Assembly (NCBI GenBank): GCA_025934895.1
Contig: JAICWH010000019.1
Location: 1 to 36,288, forward strand
Length of the DNA: 36,288 nucleotides
Direction of reading: 5' to 3'
Source: Nocardioidaceae bacterium
GTDB lineage: Bacteria > Actinomycetota > Actinomycetes > Propionibacteriales > Nocardioidaceae
Positions 1-9,104 of the stretch are shown in pieces (position 1 is the first letter of the stretch; each line of letters begins with the position of its first letter). A program made the translations under genes and the position numbers. The notes under the pieces are model-generated. The model ran no database searches and was not told the DNA's origin. It saw only the letters and a list, made by a program, of their open reading frames with translations.

Positions 1-1998
1 GAGGCCCTCAAGCACGACATCGTCCAGGTGCTGACCGCATCGCAGGACTGGTGGCAGCCGGACTACGGCCACTACGGCGCCCGGATGATCCGGATGAGCT
101 GGCACGCCGCCGGCACCTACCGCATCCACGACGGTCGAGGCGGCGCCGGTGACGGCAGCCAGCGGTTCGCGCCGCTCAACAGCTGGCCCGACAACGCCAA
201 CCTCGACAAGGCCCGCCGCCTGCTGTGGCCGGTCAAGCAGAAGTACGGCCAGAAGATCTCGTGGGCCGACCTGCTGGTGCTCGCCGGCAACGTGGCCATG
301 GAGTCGATGGGCTTCGAGACCTTCGGCTTCGGTTTCGGTCGCGAGGACGTCTGGGAGCCGGAGGAGATCATCTGGGGTCCTGAGGACAGCTGGCTGGGCG
401 ACGAGCGCTACGTCGGCGACGCCGAGATGTCGCCCGTGGTCGGCGCCACCGAGATGGGCCTGATCTACGTCAACCCCGAGGGACCCCGCGGGAGCGCCGA
501 CTTCATGGCGGCCGCGTACTTCATCCGGGAGACCTTCGCCCGGATGGCGATGAACGACGAGGAGACCGTGGCCCTCATCGCCGGTGGCCACACCTTCGGC
601 AAGACGCACGGTGCCGGCATCGCCGACAACCACGTGGGCCCCGAGCCCGAGGCCGCCCCGCTCGAGAACCAGGGCCTGGGCTGGCTGAGCACCCATGGCA
701 GCGGCAAGGGCCCGGACACGATCACGAGCGGCCTCGAGGTCACGTGGACCGACCGGCCCACCGAGTGGACCAACCGCTACTTCGAGATCCTCTTCGGCTA
801 CGAGTGGGAGCTGACCACCAGCCCCGGCGGCGCGAAGCAGTACGTGGCGAAGGACGCGCCGGAGATCGTCCCGGACGCCTTCGACCCGTCTCGCAAGCAC
901 AGGCCCACGATGCTGACCACCGACCTGTCGCTGCGCTTCGACCCGACGTACGGCGAGATCTCGCGCCGCTTCATGGAGAACCCCGACGAGTTCGCGCTGG
1001 CCTTCGCCAAGGCCTGGTACAAGCTGCTGCACCGCGACATGGGCCCGGTCAGCCGTTACCTCGGCCCCTACGTGCCCGAGCCGCAGATCTGGCAGGACCC
1101 GGTGCCGGACGTCGACCACGAGCTGGTGGGTGGCGACGACGTCGTCGCCCTCAAGGCGAAGGTCCTCGACTCCGGCCTGCCCGTCTCGCAGCTGGTCTCC
1201 GTCGCCTGGGCGTCGGCGGCCACCTTCCGCTCGACCGACAAGCGCGGCGGCGCGAACGGCGCCCGCATCCGCCTTGAGCCGCAGCGCAGCTGGGCGGCCA
1301 ACCAGCCCGAGCTGCTGGCGACGGTCCTCGAGACGCTCGAGGGCGTCCAGCGTGAGTTCAACGAGGGCGGCGGCGCGAAGATCTCGCTCGCCGACCTGAT
1401 CGTGCTCGCCGGCACGGCCGCGGTCGAGAAGGCCGCGCGGGATGCCGGCGTGGAGGTCACCGTGCCGTTTCACCCCGGTCGCACCGACGCCTCGCAGGAG
1501 CAGACGGACGTCGAGTCGTTCGCGGTGTTGGAGCCGCGGGCCGACGGCTTCCGCAACTACCTGCGTGAGGGCGAGAAGCTGCACCCGGAGACGCTGCTCG
1601 TGGAGCGCGCCTACATGCTGGGGCTGACCGCACCGGAGATGACGGTCCTCCTCGGGGGTCTGCGCTCGCTCGGGGCGAACGTCGAGGGCGCGCAGCACGG
1701 CGTCCTCACCGACCGCCCGGGCGTGCTCAGCAACGACTTCTTCGTCAACCTGCTGTCCCCGGACACGCAGTGGAAGGCGTCGCAGTCGCAGGAGAACGTC
1801 TACGAGATCCGCGACATCGCCACCGGTGACGTCAGGTGGACCGCGACCGCCGTCGACCTCGTCTTCGGGTCGAACTCGCAGTTGCGGGCGCTCTCGGAGG
1901 TCTACGCCAGCGACGACGCACGCGAGAAGCTCGTCCAGGACTTCGCCGCCGCGTGGGTCAAGGTCATGGAGCTGGACCGCTTCGACCTGCACCGCTGA
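1..1998 (+). CDS. katG: catalase-peroxidase KatG, 5'-truncated by the window
   Basis: Haem catalase-peroxidase that removes hydrogen peroxide; in mycobacteria it also activates isoniazid. The reading frame is open from base 1, so the start lies outside the window. About 665 residues are visible of the usual ~740, so roughly the first 75-90 are missing. The distal haem pocket is seen as [11 protein letters not shown] (His at visible residue 35) and the proximal ligand as [12 protein letters not shown] (His at residue 197). The [11 protein letters not shown] stretch carries the Tyr of the family's Met-Tyr-Trp adduct. The second, haem-free peroxidase-like domain follows and is complete to the stop. 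The last 35 bases overlap the 3' end of the convergent rlmB gene. No regulator such as FurA is visible because the upstream side is cut off. Confidence 0.97.
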   Translation, partial: EALKHDIVQVLTASQDWWQPDYGHYGARMIRMSWHAAGTYRIHDGRGGAGDGSQRFAPLNSWPDNANLDKARRLLWPVKQKYGQKISWADLLVLAGNVAMESMGFETFGFGFGREDVWEPEEIIWGPEDSWLGDERYVGDAEMSPVVGATEMGLIYVNPEGPRGSADFMAAAYFIRETFARMAMNDEETVALIAGGHTFGKTHGAGIADNHVGPEPEAAPLENQGLGWLSTHGSGKGPDTITSGLEVTWTDRPTEWTNRYFEILFGYEWELTTSPGGAKQYVAKDAPEIVPDAFDPSRKHRPTMLTTDLSLRFDPTYGEISRRFMENPDEFALAFAKAWYKLLHRDMGPVSRYLGPYVPEPQIWQDPVPDVDHELVGGDDVVALKAKVLDSGLPVSQLVSVAWASAATFRSTDKRGGANGARIRLEPQRSWAANQPELLATVLETLEGVQREFNEGGGAKISLADLIVLAGTAAVEKAARDAGVEVTVPFHPGRTDASQEQTDVESFAVLEPRADGFRNYLREGEKLHPETLLVERAYMLGLTAPEMTVLLGGLRSLGANVEGAQHGVLTDRPGVLSNDFFVNLLSPDTQWKASQSQENVYEIRDIATGDVRWTATAVDLVFGSNSQLRALSEVYASDDAREKLVQDFAAAWVKVMELDRFDLHR

Positions 1999-2944
1999 CC
2001 GCGCCCCGCTGCTGGAAGACGGCGTACAGCGCGACGGAGGCCGCCACCCCGGCGTTCAGCGACTCGAGACCGGTGGCCATCGGGATGCTGAGCAGCTGGT
2101 CGCAGGTCTCGGCCACCAGACGCGAGAGCCCACCGCCCTCCGAGCCGACAACGATCACCAGCGGCCCGTCGGCGAGCTCGAACTCCGGCAGCGGGACCGC
2201 GCCGTCGGCGGCCAGGCCCACGACCATGCAGCCCGCCTGCTGGTAGGCCTTGAGCTGCCGGGTCAGGTTGGTGGCCTGGGCGACGGGCAGCCGGGCCGCT
2301 GCCCCGGCGGAGGTCTTCCACGCGGACGCCGTCATCCCCGCGGAGCGCCGCTCCGGGATCAGCACGCCGTGGGCGCCGAAGCCGGCCGCCGAGCGCACCA
2401 CCGCCCCCAGGTTGCGGGGGTCGGTCACCGAGTCGAGCGCGACGATCAGCGGCTTCTCGCCGGCGGCCACCGCGCGGTCGACCAGGTCGCTGGGGTGGGC
2501 GTACTCGTAGGCCGGCACCCGAGCCGCGAGCCCCTGGTGGACCGCACCCTCGGTGATCCGGTCCAGCTCGACGCGGGCGACCTCCAGCAGGGAGATCCCC
2601 CGCTCGGCGGCCACCCGGAACACCTCGCGCAGCCGGCCGTCCCGCTCGGCGCCCTCGGCGACGTAGACGGCCGAGACGGGCATCTGCGCACGCAGCGCCT
2701 CGACGACGGAGTTCCGGCCGGCCACCCAGTCGGCGTCATTCTTCGGGGTCGCCTTCCGGCGTGGCGCGGACGACCTCTCGGCCCTCTGGCGGTTCTTGTA
2801 GGCGACGTGGCCCTCGCGGTCCTTGGCCTTCGGCGTCGGACCGCGGCCCTCGAGACCGCGCTTGACCCGCCCCCCCGACCCGGCGGTCGGGTTGCCCTTC
2901 TGCGTGCGCTTGATCGCCCCGCGGCGTGAGGAGTTGCCTGCCAT
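1964..2944 (-). CDS. rlmB: 23S rRNA 2'-O-ribose methyltransferase, SpoU/TrmH family (RlmB-like)
   Basis: SAM-dependent 2'-O-methyltransferase of the SpoU (SPOUT) superfamily, expected to methylate 23S rRNA. The start at 2944 gives 326 residues beginning [12 protein letters not shown], the basic N-terminus typical of actinobacterial members. About 70 Lys/Arg-rich residues precede the substrate-binding domain ([12 protein letters not shown]). The knot motifs are intact: [19 protein letters not shown], then [10 protein letters not shown], then [19 protein letters not shown]. It lies 52 bases downstream of cysS on the same strand, the same pair and order as in M. tuberculosis (Rv3580c-Rv3579c), so co-transcription is likely. 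Its 3' end overlaps the convergent katG by 35 bases. The family is certain; the exact methylated nucleotide is not shown by the sequence. Confidence 0.93.
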   Translation of the reverse strand: MAGNSSRRGAIKRTQKGNPTAGSGGRVKRGLEGRGPTPKAKDREGHVAYKNRQRAERSSAPRRKATPKNDADWVAGRNSVVEALRAQMPVSAVYVAEGAERDGRLREVFRVAAERGISLLEVARVELDRITEGAVHQGLAARVPAYEYAHPSDLVDRAVAAGEKPLIVALDSVTDPRNLGAVVRSAAGFGAHGVLIPERRSAGMTASAWKTSAGAAARLPVAQATNLTRQLKAYQQAGCMVVGLAADGAVPLPEFELADGPLVIVVGSEGGGLSRLVAETCDQLLSIPMATGLESLNAGVAASVALYAVFQQRGAVSGAGRSGPAP

Positions 2945-2996
2945 CAGTGTCCTTCGGTTGGCGTGCGAGCGACCTGTGCCGTGCGTGCCGCGATGG

Positions 2997-4439
2997 TCAC
3001 AGGGACCACTGTGGGCCCTGCGGGGTGTCCTCGAGCTCGATGCCGGCGGCCTTGAGCCGGTCCCGGATGGCATCCGCGGTTGCGAAGTCCTTGGCCGCCC
3101 GGGCTTCGGCGCGCTGCTCCAGCAGCGCCCCGACGAGTACGTCGACCGCGGTGCTCAGCTTGGCCTCGACGCCCGAGGTGACGCCGGTGACCCAGTGCGG
3201 GTCGAAGGGGTCCAGGCCGAGGACCGCGAGCATCGAGCGGACGCCGGTCGCGACCCGGGCCAGGTCCGCGGTGTCGCCCTCGGTCAGCAGCCGGTTGCCC
3301 TCACGCACGCAGTCGTAGAGGACGGCGACGGCCGCGGGGGTGCCCAGGTCGTCGTCCATCGCCTCCACGAAGGCCTCCGGAAGGGCGCTCAGCCGGTCCG
3401 CACCGAGCTCCGGAGCCCCGCCGAGCACCCCGGCCGCCCGGGTCAGGAAGTGCTCGATCCGCGCGAACCCCGCTGCCGCCTCCTCCAACGCGGCGTAGGA
3501 GAACTCCACGTGCGAGCGGTAGTGCGCGGCGACGATGTAGAACCGCAGCTCGATCGGCCGGACCCGCTCGAGCACGACGGGGACCACCAGCGAGTTGCCG
3601 AGGGACTTGCTCATCTTCTCCCCCGACGTGGTGATCCACGCGTTGTGCATCCAGAGCCGGGCGAAGTCGAAGCCGGCGGCCTGGGACTGGGCCTGCTCGT
3701 TCTCGTGGTGCGGGAACCGCAGGTCGACGCCGCCCCCGTGGATGTCGAACCCGCCGCCGAGGTACTTCAGGGCCATCGCCGAGCACTCGATGTGCCAGCC
3801 CGGCCGCCCCCGACCCCACGGGGAGGGCCAGGCCGCGGTGTCCGGCTCACCGGTCTTCTGCCCCTTCCACAGCGCGAAGTCGCGTGGGTCCCGCTTGCCA
3901 CGCGGGTCGGCGTCCTCGGCGGCCTCCATGTCCTCGATGCGCTGGTGGGTGAGCGAGCCGTAGTCCGGCCAGGCGCGGACGTCGAAGTAGACGTCGCCGG
4001 AGCCGTCCTCGGCGGCATAGGCGTGCCCACGCTCGATCAGCCGCTCGATCAGCTCGAGCATCTCGGGCACGTGCGCGGTGGCGGCCGGCTCGTAGGTGGG
4101 CGGGTCGACGTGCAGGGCGTCGTACGCCGCGTCGAGCTCGCGTCGCATCGCGTAGGCGAGGTTGTACCAGGGGCGGTCCTGCTCGGCGGCCTTGAGGAGG
4201 ATCTTGTCGTCGATGTCGGTGATGTTGCGGATGAAGGTGACGTCGAAGCCGCGGGTCACCAGCCAGCGCCGCAGCACGTCGAAGTCGACCGCGGACCGGA
4301 CGTGCCCGACGTGCGGCTCGGACTGCACCGTCAGCCCGCACAGGTAGATCCCGACGACACCCGGCACGCGGGGGACGAAGTCGCGGACCGTGCTCGTCGC
4401 GGTGTCGTAGAACCGCAGCGCGGCCGAGGAGGCGATCAC
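2997..4439 (-). CDS. cysS: cysteinyl-tRNA synthetase
   Basis: Class I aminoacyl-tRNA synthetase that charges tRNA-Cys in the cytosol. The GTG start at 4439 gives 480 residues ([16 protein letters not shown]), the normal length. The start fits the family because the conserved block [20 protein letters not shown] follows about 30 residues later. That block carries one zinc-ligand Cys and the HIGH-type motif (HVGH). The KMSKS loop is exact ([12 protein letters not shown], about residue 273), and the zinc-binding HHENEQAQS segment is present. No strong Shine-Dalgarno precedes the GTG. In M. tuberculosis ispF directly precedes cysS. Here a molybdopterin oxidoreductase lies between them and ispF is on the other strand. 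Confidence 0.97.
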   Translation of the reverse strand: MIASSAALRFYDTATSTVRDFVPRVPGVVGIYLCGLTVQSEPHVGHVRSAVDFDVLRRWLVTRGFDVTFIRNITDIDDKILLKAAEQDRPWYNLAYAMRRELDAAYDALHVDPPTYEPAATAHVPEMLELIERLIERGHAYAAEDGSGDVYFDVRAWPDYGSLTHQRIEDMEAAEDADPRGKRDPRDFALWKGQKTGEPDTAAWPSPWGRGRPGWHIECSAMALKYLGGGFDIHGGGVDLRFPHHENEQAQSQAAGFDFARLWMHNAWITTSGEKMSKSLGNSLVVPVVLERVRPIELRFYIVAAHYRSHVEFSYAALEEAAAGFARIEHFLTRAAGVLGGAPELGADRLSALPEAFVEAMDDDLGTPAAVAVLYDCVREGNRLLTEGDTADLARVATGVRSMLAVLGLDPFDPHWVTGVTSGVEAKLSTAVDVLVGALLEQRAEARAAKDFATADAIRDRLKAAGIELEDTPQGPQWSL

Positions 4440-4497
4440 CTGCCCATGGTATCGGCGGTCGCAGCCGTCCCCCGCCACCTGCTCGGGCACGACTGGG

Positions 4498-6021
4498 TCA
4501 GGTGGCGGCGAAGGTGATGTGGTCCCAGCCGGTGGCGCCGTTGGGTACGACGTCGGCCCGGGCGGCCGTCTGGGTGTAGCCGGACCGGTCCGTCGCGCGC
4601 ACCACCAGGGTATGGTCACCGCTGCCCACCTGCACCGTGCCGGACCACTGCACCCAGGTGTCGAGGTTCGGGACCCGCCCGAGATCGGCCTGCTGCCACG
4701 GGTCGCCGTCGACGCGGAACTCCACCGTGGCGATGCCCGTGTGCTGCGCCCAGGCATGACCGGCCACCCGCACCGACCCGGCCTTGACGTGGGTGCCCTG
4801 GCCGGGCACCTCGATCCGCGACTCGGTCTTGACCGGGCCCCTCTCCGACCAGCCGCGGTCGGTCCAGTAGGCGCTGAACTTGTCGAAGGTCGTGACCTCG
4901 AGGTCCACGACCCACTTGGTGGCCGAGACGTAGCCGTACAGACCGGGGACGATCATCCGGACCGGGAAGCCGTGCTCGAGCGGCAGCGGCACGCCGTTCA
5001 TGGCGACCGCGAGCATCGCGTTGCGGCCGTCGGTGAGCGCCTGGATCGGCGTGCCGCAGGTCCAGCCGTCCTTGGAGGTCTGCTTGACCGCATCGGCGCC
5101 GGGGTGCACACCGGCCTCCTCGAGCAGGTCGGCGATCCGGACCCCGCTCCACCAGGCGTTCCCGATCAGGTCGCCGCCGACCGGGTTGGACACGCAGCAG
5201 ATCGTCACCCAGGCCTCGGTGAGCTGCCGTGCGACCAGCTCGGGGTAGGTCAGGGCGAGCTCCCGGTCCACCATCCCGTGGATGCGGATCCTCCAGTCCT
5301 TCGGGTCGACCGCCGGGACCACCAGCGCCGTGTCGATGCGGTAGAAGGCACCGTTCGGCACCCGCCAGGAGACGGTGCCCGAAGCCGTCTGGGCTCCTGC
5401 CGGTACGACGCCGCGCGAGACCGGCAGCCGCAGCAGACGGCGAGCCGACTCCGCGCTCCGGCGCCCCTGCCCCACCAGCCGACCGCCGGCAGCGACGACC
5501 AGGGCAGCAGCCGTCACCCCGCCGGCGTTGAGCAGGAACCGGCGCCTCGATGCCTGGAGCGTGGGCTGCGGTCGGGCCACCCCGGTGAGGTGGTCCAGCA
5601 CCACCGTCCAGGCGATCACGCCGGCCGCGAGCGGCAGCACGGAGTACGCCGTGAAGTCGGGTCGGGTGATCGCGGCGACTAGGGCGATGGCTGCCATCGC
5701 CCAGAACACCAGGTGTCCGTAGAGCCTGCGTCGTGCGGTCAGCAGGCCGGCGACAGCTCCGAGGGCGATGATGGCGATCGTGACGCCGGCCACCAGGATC
5801 GGCTTGTCGTTGCGGCCGACCAGCCGGATCAGCGGCTCCGAGATCGCTCCCGGCGTCTTCGCGATGATCACCTCCGCGACCACCTGCACAGGCGTGGCGC
5901 GGGCGTTCAGCAGGTCGGTGAGCACCTGGCTGACCACCACACCGGCCAGTCCGGCCACGCCTCCGGCGAGGGCGAGCCGACGACGCGAGACAGCCTCCAC
6001 ATCTCCATGTTCGCGCGTCAC
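4498..6021 (-). CDS. membrane-anchored molybdopterin-dependent oxidoreductase (sulfite-oxidase fold)
   Basis: The protein has about 507 residues. The N-terminal third has four hydrophobic segments (roughly residues 17-35, 73-95, 101-120 and 128-145). A twin-arginine-like motif, [19 protein letters not shown], follows near residue 162. The rest is a sulfite-oxidase-type catalytic domain with the Moco-ligating Cys region [18 protein letters not shown] (about residue 285). The C-terminal half matches the Mo-cofactor dimerisation domain, including [17 protein letters not shown]. The active site is probably extracytoplasmic. Substrate is unknown; sulfite oxidase-like and YedY/MsrP-like enzymes share these features. 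The start at GTG 6021 has an AGG five bases upstream; GTG 6000 is an alternative with GGAG only two bases away. It is divergent from ispF and separates it from cysS. Confidence 0.85.
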   Translation of the reverse strand: MTREHGDVEAVSRRRLALAGGVAGLAGVVVSQVLTDLLNARATPVQVVAEVIIAKTPGAISEPLIRLVGRNDKPILVAGVTIAIIALGAVAGLLTARRRLYGHLVFWAMAAIALVAAITRPDFTAYSVLPLAAGVIAWTVVLDHLTGVARPQPTLQASRRRFLLNAGGVTAAALVVAAGGRLVGQGRRSAESARRLLRLPVSRGVVPAGAQTASGTVSWRVPNGAFYRIDTALVVPAVDPKDWRIRIHGMVDRELALTYPELVARQLTEAWVTICCVSNPVGGDLIGNAWWSGVRIADLLEEAGVHPGADAVKQTSKDGWTCGTPIQALTDGRNAMLAVAMNGVPLPLEHGFPVRMIVPGLYGYVSATKWVVDLEVTTFDKFSAYWTDRGWSERGPVKTESRIEVPGQGTHVKAGSVRVAGHAWAQHTGIATVEFRVDGDPWQQADLGRVPNLDTWVQWSGTVQVGSGDHTLVVRATDRSGYTQTAARADVVPNGATGWDHITFAAT

Positions 6022-6139
6022 GCCAACCTGGACTGGTCCATGGGCTCGCACGTGCCGCCTCTGACCCCGTCCTCTGACCCCGTCCGCTGACCCCGTCCTC
6101 AGATGTCGTCCTCGCAGCGGTGGAGCGGGCGTCGTACGG

Positions 6140-6145
6140 CATGAT
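6140..6145 (+). promoter_or_regulatory. -10 element of a probable leaderless ispF promoter
   Basis: CATGAT ends six bases before the GTG start of ispF (6152). There is no Shine-Dalgarno sequence in the gap. This is the spacing seen at several other genes in this window, and it suggests transcription starts at or next to the start codon. No convincing -35 is visible. Confidence 0.45.
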
Positions 6146-6151
6146 CGGGAC

Positions 6152-6646
6152 GTGAGCGTCCCCCTTCCGCGCATCGGCATCGGCACCGATACGCACGCGC
6201 TGGCCGACGGGGTGCCGATGCACCTGGTAGGCCTGCACTTCCCCGGGGAGACGCAGGGGCTGGCGGGGCACTCGGACGGGGACGTGGCCGCACACGCATG
6301 CTGTGACGCGCTGTTCTCGGCAGCCGGCCTCGGGGACCTGGGCAGCGCGTTCGGGACTGCCGACCCGCGGTGGGCAGGAGCGAGCGGACCCCTGCTGCTC
6401 GGCGAGGCGGCCCGCAGGGTCCGGGAAGCGGGCTTCGACATCGGCAACCTGGCGGTGCAGGTAGTCGGCAACCGGCCGGCGATCGGCCCCCGGCGCGCCG
6501 AGGCCGAGGCGGTGCTCTCCGAGGCGGCGGGCGCCCCGGTCACGGTCAGCGCCACCACGACGGACGGGCTCGGCCTCACCGGCCGCGGCGAGGGGGTGAC
6601 GGCGATCGCGACCGCGCTCCTCGTCGAGTCGGCTGAGCGCAGCTGA
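6152..6646 (+). CDS. ispF: 2-C-methyl-D-erythritol 2,4-cyclodiphosphate synthase
   Basis: Fifth enzyme of the MEP isoprenoid pathway. It cyclises CDP-methylerythritol 2-phosphate to ME-2,4-cyclodiphosphate with release of CMP, as a homotrimer with a divalent metal. It has 164 residues, full length. [10 protein letters not shown] holds the Asp-x-His metal ligands, [16 protein letters not shown] the substrate and metal site, and [15 protein letters not shown] the C-terminal CMP-binding signature. It has its own leaderless-type promoter and a GTG start. It stands alone on the plus strand, whereas cysS and the degenerate ispD-like gene near carD are on the minus strand. This breaks the usual ispD-ispF-cysS order; an 11 kb accessory block now follows it. 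Confidence 0.96.
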   Translation: MSVPLPRIGIGTDTHALADGVPMHLVGLHFPGETQGLAGHSDGDVAAHACCDALFSAAGLGDLGSAFGTADPRWAGASGPLLLGEAARRVREAGFDIGNLAVQVVGNRPAIGPRRAEAEAVLSEAAGAPVTVSATTTDGLGLTGRGEGVTAIATALLVESAERS

Positions 6647-6670
6647 TTCCCATCGGTCCTGCACTCGGAG

Positions 6671-7027
6671 TCACGGCGAGGCCCGAGGCCCGACGTGCAC
6701 CACCCCGTCGACGACCCTGACCTGGTAGGTCGGCACGTGGACCGAGGGGTCGTCCAGGCACTGCCCGGTCCGCAGGTCGAAGGCCTGCCGGTGCGCGGGC
6801 GAGCCGACGAAGGGGACGTCGTCACGGCGGCCCACGATGCCCCGAGCCAGCATGCCGGTGCGGGCGAACGGGTCGTGGTTGCCCAGCGCGTAGACCACAC
6901 CATCGCGCATCCGGAACAGTGCGACGGCGAGCCCGTTGACCAGGGCCGTTGCGCCGCGCTCCACCTCGAGGTCGGCACACCTGCACACGGGCGACCAGGC
7001 GGCACTGCCGACCACCTGGGAGTCCAT
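6671..7027 (-). CDS. nirD: NirD-like Rieske-fold protein (small subunit of assimilatory nitrite reductase)
   Basis: A 118-residue Rieske-fold protein. It matches the NirD subfamily rather than true Rieske ferredoxins: the CxH and CxxH cluster ligands are absent. The conserved NirD landmarks are present instead (YALGNHDPFARTGMLARGIVG and SPAHRQAFDLRTGQCLDDP). NirD normally partners NirB, the sirohaem NADH-dependent nitrite reductase, but no nirB is in the window, so the partner must be elsewhere or the protein has another role. It starts at ATG 7027 behind TAGGTT with a six-base spacer, so a leaderless transcript is likely. It is convergent with ispF, only 24 bases away. Confidence 0.85.
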   Translation of the reverse strand: MDSQVVGSAAWSPVCRCADLEVERGATALVNGLAVALFRMRDGVVYALGNHDPFARTGMLARGIVGRRDDVPFVGSPAHRQAFDLRTGQCLDDPSVHVPTYQVRVVDGVVHVGPRASP

Positions 7028-7033
7028 GTCCGG

Positions 7034-7039
7034 AACCTA
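7034..7039 (-). promoter_or_regulatory. -10 element of a probable leaderless nirD promoter
   Basis: TAGGTT on the minus strand ends six bases before the nirD ATG (7027). The spacer CCGGAC holds no ribosome-binding site, so the transcript probably begins at the start codon. Confidence 0.5.
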
Positions 7040-7072
7040 GGGCGGCCACGTTGTCGGCATGTCTCACGGAGG

Positions 7073-7903
7073 TTACGGGGAGGAAAACCGGCCCAGCTCA
7101 CCCCTGAGCGCCCCCGCCGCCGCCCGGGCCTCGGCGAGGACGGCCCCCGGGAGCCGCACCGCAGGCGCGTCCTCCCTCCCGGTGGCGTAGAGCCGCCGGA
7201 AGGCCCCGGCCACGGCCTCGCTCGTCACATCCGGCGCGAAGTCCTCGAGGGTGCCGACGGTGACGGGGTCGAGCGGGTAGCCGAGCGCCTGGTGGGTCGC
7301 CCGCAGGACCTCCCGCAGCGACCCGGACCCGGTCACCTGGATGACGGTGCTGAACATCCAGCCGTCGCGGGTGATGCGCTGGGCCGAGCCGATGACCTTG
7401 GATACGCCGGCGACGTTCACACTGTAGGCCCCCGGGCAGTACTCACCGTCGAGCTCGCCGACTCGGGCGTCGAGACCGAGCTCACCGAGCACGCGCGCGT
7501 GCAGCTCGGAGTAGAGCTCGAAGCGCTCGACCATGCCGGACGGGGCGTCGGACCCGCGCACGATGTGGTCGATGACGAGGCTGCCACCGTGGTACGCCGC
7601 CAGCCGGCCGCCGGGTCCACGGACGACTGGCGCGAACCCGGCCGCGTCCGCGGCCTGCACCGCGACCCGAAAGCCTGGTTGGCGCGAGTCCCGGCGGCTG
7701 AAGGCGGCTGTCGGGCGGGGGGTGTAGATCCGGATGATCTCGGCGGCGTCGTCGATCCCCGCACGCAGGAGGATCGGCCCGAGCGCAACGTCCGCGCGAG
7801 GGTCCCCGAGGGGCCGGTCCTCGACGAAGACGGTGCCGGCGTCCGCAGGCGGCAGGCGGGTGGTCACAGCCGGGTATCCCCTCGCCAAGACCGTCGCACG
7901 CAT
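7073..7903 (-). CDS. lipoate-protein ligase / octanoyltransferase family protein
   Basis: Member of the biotin/lipoate A/B ligase fold family (PF03099). These proteins attach lipoate or octanoate to the lipoyl lysine of 2-oxoacid or acetoin dehydrogenase E2 subunits. The protein has about 276 residues. The core motif EYCPGAYSVNV is followed by GVSKVIGSAQR, with the catalytic Lys near residue 169. An IYTPRPTAAFSRRD segment corresponds to the R-P-T-A substrate loop. The gene is divergent from the E1alpha gene, so its likely client is the lipoyl domain of the E2 at 10163. The ATG at 7930 would touch the -10 element, so I prefer the in-frame ATG at 7903. Neither start has a clear Shine-Dalgarno. 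Ligase and octanoyltransferase roles cannot be separated by eye. Confidence 0.8.
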   Translation of the reverse strand: MRATVLARGYPAVTTRLPPADAGTVFVEDRPLGDPRADVALGPILLRAGIDDAAEIIRIYTPRPTAAFSRRDSRQPGFRVAVQAADAAGFAPVVRGPGGRLAAYHGGSLVIDHIVRGSDAPSGMVERFELYSELHARVLGELGLDARVGELDGEYCPGAYSVNVAGVSKVIGSAQRITRDGWMFSTVIQVTGSGSLREVLRATHQALGYPLDPVTVGTLEDFAPDVTSEAVAGAFRRLYATGREDAPAVRLPGAVLAEARAAAGALRGELGRFSSP

Positions 7904-7930
7904 GTGCGTCGCAGTGGGAAGAAAGTGCAT

Positions 7931-7959
7931 ACCTTAGACGGTCGCACCTGCTCGAGCAA
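7931..7959 (-). promoter_or_regulatory. sigma70-type promoter of the lipoate-ligase gene
   Basis: On the minus strand TTGCTC (7959-7954) is followed, after exactly 17 bases, by TAAGGT (7936-7931). Transcription should begin near 7924, which favours the ATG at 7903 over the one at 7930 as start codon. Confidence 0.55.
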
Positions 7960-8041
7960 GAGGCTGCCGGAACGGCACGTCGCGCGCGGCACAACTCGGC
8001 TCTGCTGCCGGCCGCGGTCTAGACGTCTGCGCCGCCGGGTC

Positions 8042-8070
8042 TTGCCAGCGGTGACGTCCTTCACTACCTT
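8042..8070 (+). promoter_or_regulatory. sigma70-type promoter of the aco-like operon
   Basis: TTGCCA (8042-8047), 17 bases, then TACCTT (8065-8070). The predicted transcription start is near 8077, about 40 bases before the E1alpha gene. The two ACATAYGT sites at 8075-8103 lie at and just downstream of it, where a bound repressor would block transcription. Confidence 0.5.
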
Positions 8071-8074
8071 TCCA

Positions 8075-8103
8075 ACATACGTGACGACGATCTGCACATA
8101 TGT
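8075..8103. promoter_or_regulatory. paired ACATAYGT operator candidates
   Basis: ACATACGT (8075-8082) and ACATATGT (8096-8103) are 21 bases apart start to start, two helical turns. The second sits inside the perfect 12-base palindrome GCACATATGTGC (8094-8105). They lie between the predicted -10 and the ribosome-binding site of the E1alpha gene. The likeliest binder is the SorC-family regulator at 11623, but nothing in the sequence proves it. Confidence 0.4.
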
Positions 8104-8118
8104 GCGTAGGAGTGGATG

Positions 8119-9093
8119 ATGGTAAGACTCGGCGACGACCCGGCGACCGCCCGCCGCACTCTCGAGGCCATGTGGCGGATCCGCCGCTTCGAGGAGGCGG
8201 TGGACGACCTCTTCGCTCGCGGACTGATGCACGGCACCATGCATCTGTCGATCGGCCAGGAGGCGTCCGCGACCGGGGCCTGCTTCGCGCTGCGTGACGA
8301 CGACGCGATCACCTCGACCCACCGGGGCCACGGGCACTGCATCGCGAAGGGTGCCGACCTCGAGCGGATGATGGCCGAGCTGTTGGCGAAGGAGACGGGC
8401 TACTGCCGCGGCCGGGGCGGCTCGATGCACATCGCCGACGTGGCGACCGGCAACCTGGGCGCGAACGGCATCGTCGGCGGCGGCATCCCGATCGCGGCCG
8501 GCGCGGGGCTGGCCTACCGGCTCCAGGGCATCGACCGCGTGGTGGTCAGCTTCTTCGGCGACGGGGCGACCAACGAAGGCGCCTTCCACGAGGCGGTGAA
8601 CCTGGCGGCGATCTGGAAGCTGCCGGTTGTCTTCGTGTGTGAGAACAACAAGTACGGCATGTCCTTCTCGACCGAGAAGTCGATGGCCGTGGAGACCATC
8701 GCCGAGCGCTCGGGCGGCTACGGCCTGCCCGGGGTCACGGTCGACGGCAACGACGTGGAAGCGGTCAACGAGGCCGTGACGACGGCCGTCGACCGGGCCC
8801 GCGCGGGCGACGGCCCGACGCTGGTCGAGGCGCTGACCTACCGCTGGAAGGGCCACAGCAAGTCCGACAAGAACCTCTACCGCACCCGGGAGGAGATCTC
8901 CGAGTGGCGGGACAAGGACCCGATCGGGCGCTTCGAGGCGCTCGTCGTCGAGCGCGGCGTGCTCACCGCGACCGACGTGGAGGAGATTCGCGCCGCGGCC
9001 ACGAACGATGTGCGCGACGCGGCCCGCCGCGCCAACGCCGCCCCCGACGCCAACCCTGACGACCTGCTCGACGCGGTCTTCGCGACCGCCTGA
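8119..9093 (+). CDS. acoA: TPP-dependent dehydrogenase E1 alpha subunit, acetoin dehydrogenase (AcoA) type
   Basis: Alpha subunit of a heterotetrameric, thiamine-diphosphate-dependent E1. In the acetoin complex, E1 cleaves the acyloin C-C bond and passes the two-carbon unit to lipoyl-E2. The TPP motif is intact, from [16 protein letters not shown] through CENNKYG. The AcoA-like signatures [13 protein letters not shown] and [14 protein letters not shown] are very close to the acetoin rather than the pyruvate subgroup. The gene has tandem ATGs at 8116 and 8119. AGGAG at 8108-8112 is six bases from the second, so I start there (324 residues). It is first of three closely spaced genes (acoA, acoB, acoC). 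Acyloins other than acetoin, including 1-deoxyxylulose 5-phosphate, are chemically possible substrates. Confidence 0.88.
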   Translation: MVRLGDDPATARRTLEAMWRIRRFEEAVDDLFARGLMHGTMHLSIGQEASATGACFALRDDDAITSTHRGHGHCIAKGADLERMMAELLAKETGYCRGRGGSMHIADVATGNLGANGIVGGGIPIAAGAGLAYRLQGIDRVVVSFFGDGATNEGAFHEAVNLAAIWKLPVVFVCENNKYGMSFSTEKSMAVETIAERSGGYGLPGVTVDGNDVEAVNEAVTTAVDRARAGDGPTLVEALTYRWKGHSKSDKNLYRTREEISEWRDKDPIGRFEALVVERGVLTATDVEEIRAAATNDVRDAARRANAAPDANPDDLLDAVFATA

Positions 9094-9104
9094 AGGAGCC
9101 CCCG

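Noticed and set aside
2823-4517. Long plus-strand open frame of 564 codons, and similar long frames such as 6695-8119
   Set aside because: These are antisense shadows of rlmB/cysS and of nirD/lipoate ligase. They show the Arg/Pro/Gly/Val-rich composition of high-GC shadow frames and no domain.
6671-7027. Functional Rieske ferredoxin
   Set aside because: The CxH and CxxH iron-sulfur ligands are missing; the sequence fits cluster-free NirD.
7903-7930. ATG 7930 as start of the lipoate-ligase gene
   Set aside because: It directly abuts the -10 hexamer TAAGGT of a good promoter, so the transcript would begin after it; the in-frame ATG at 7903 is preferred.
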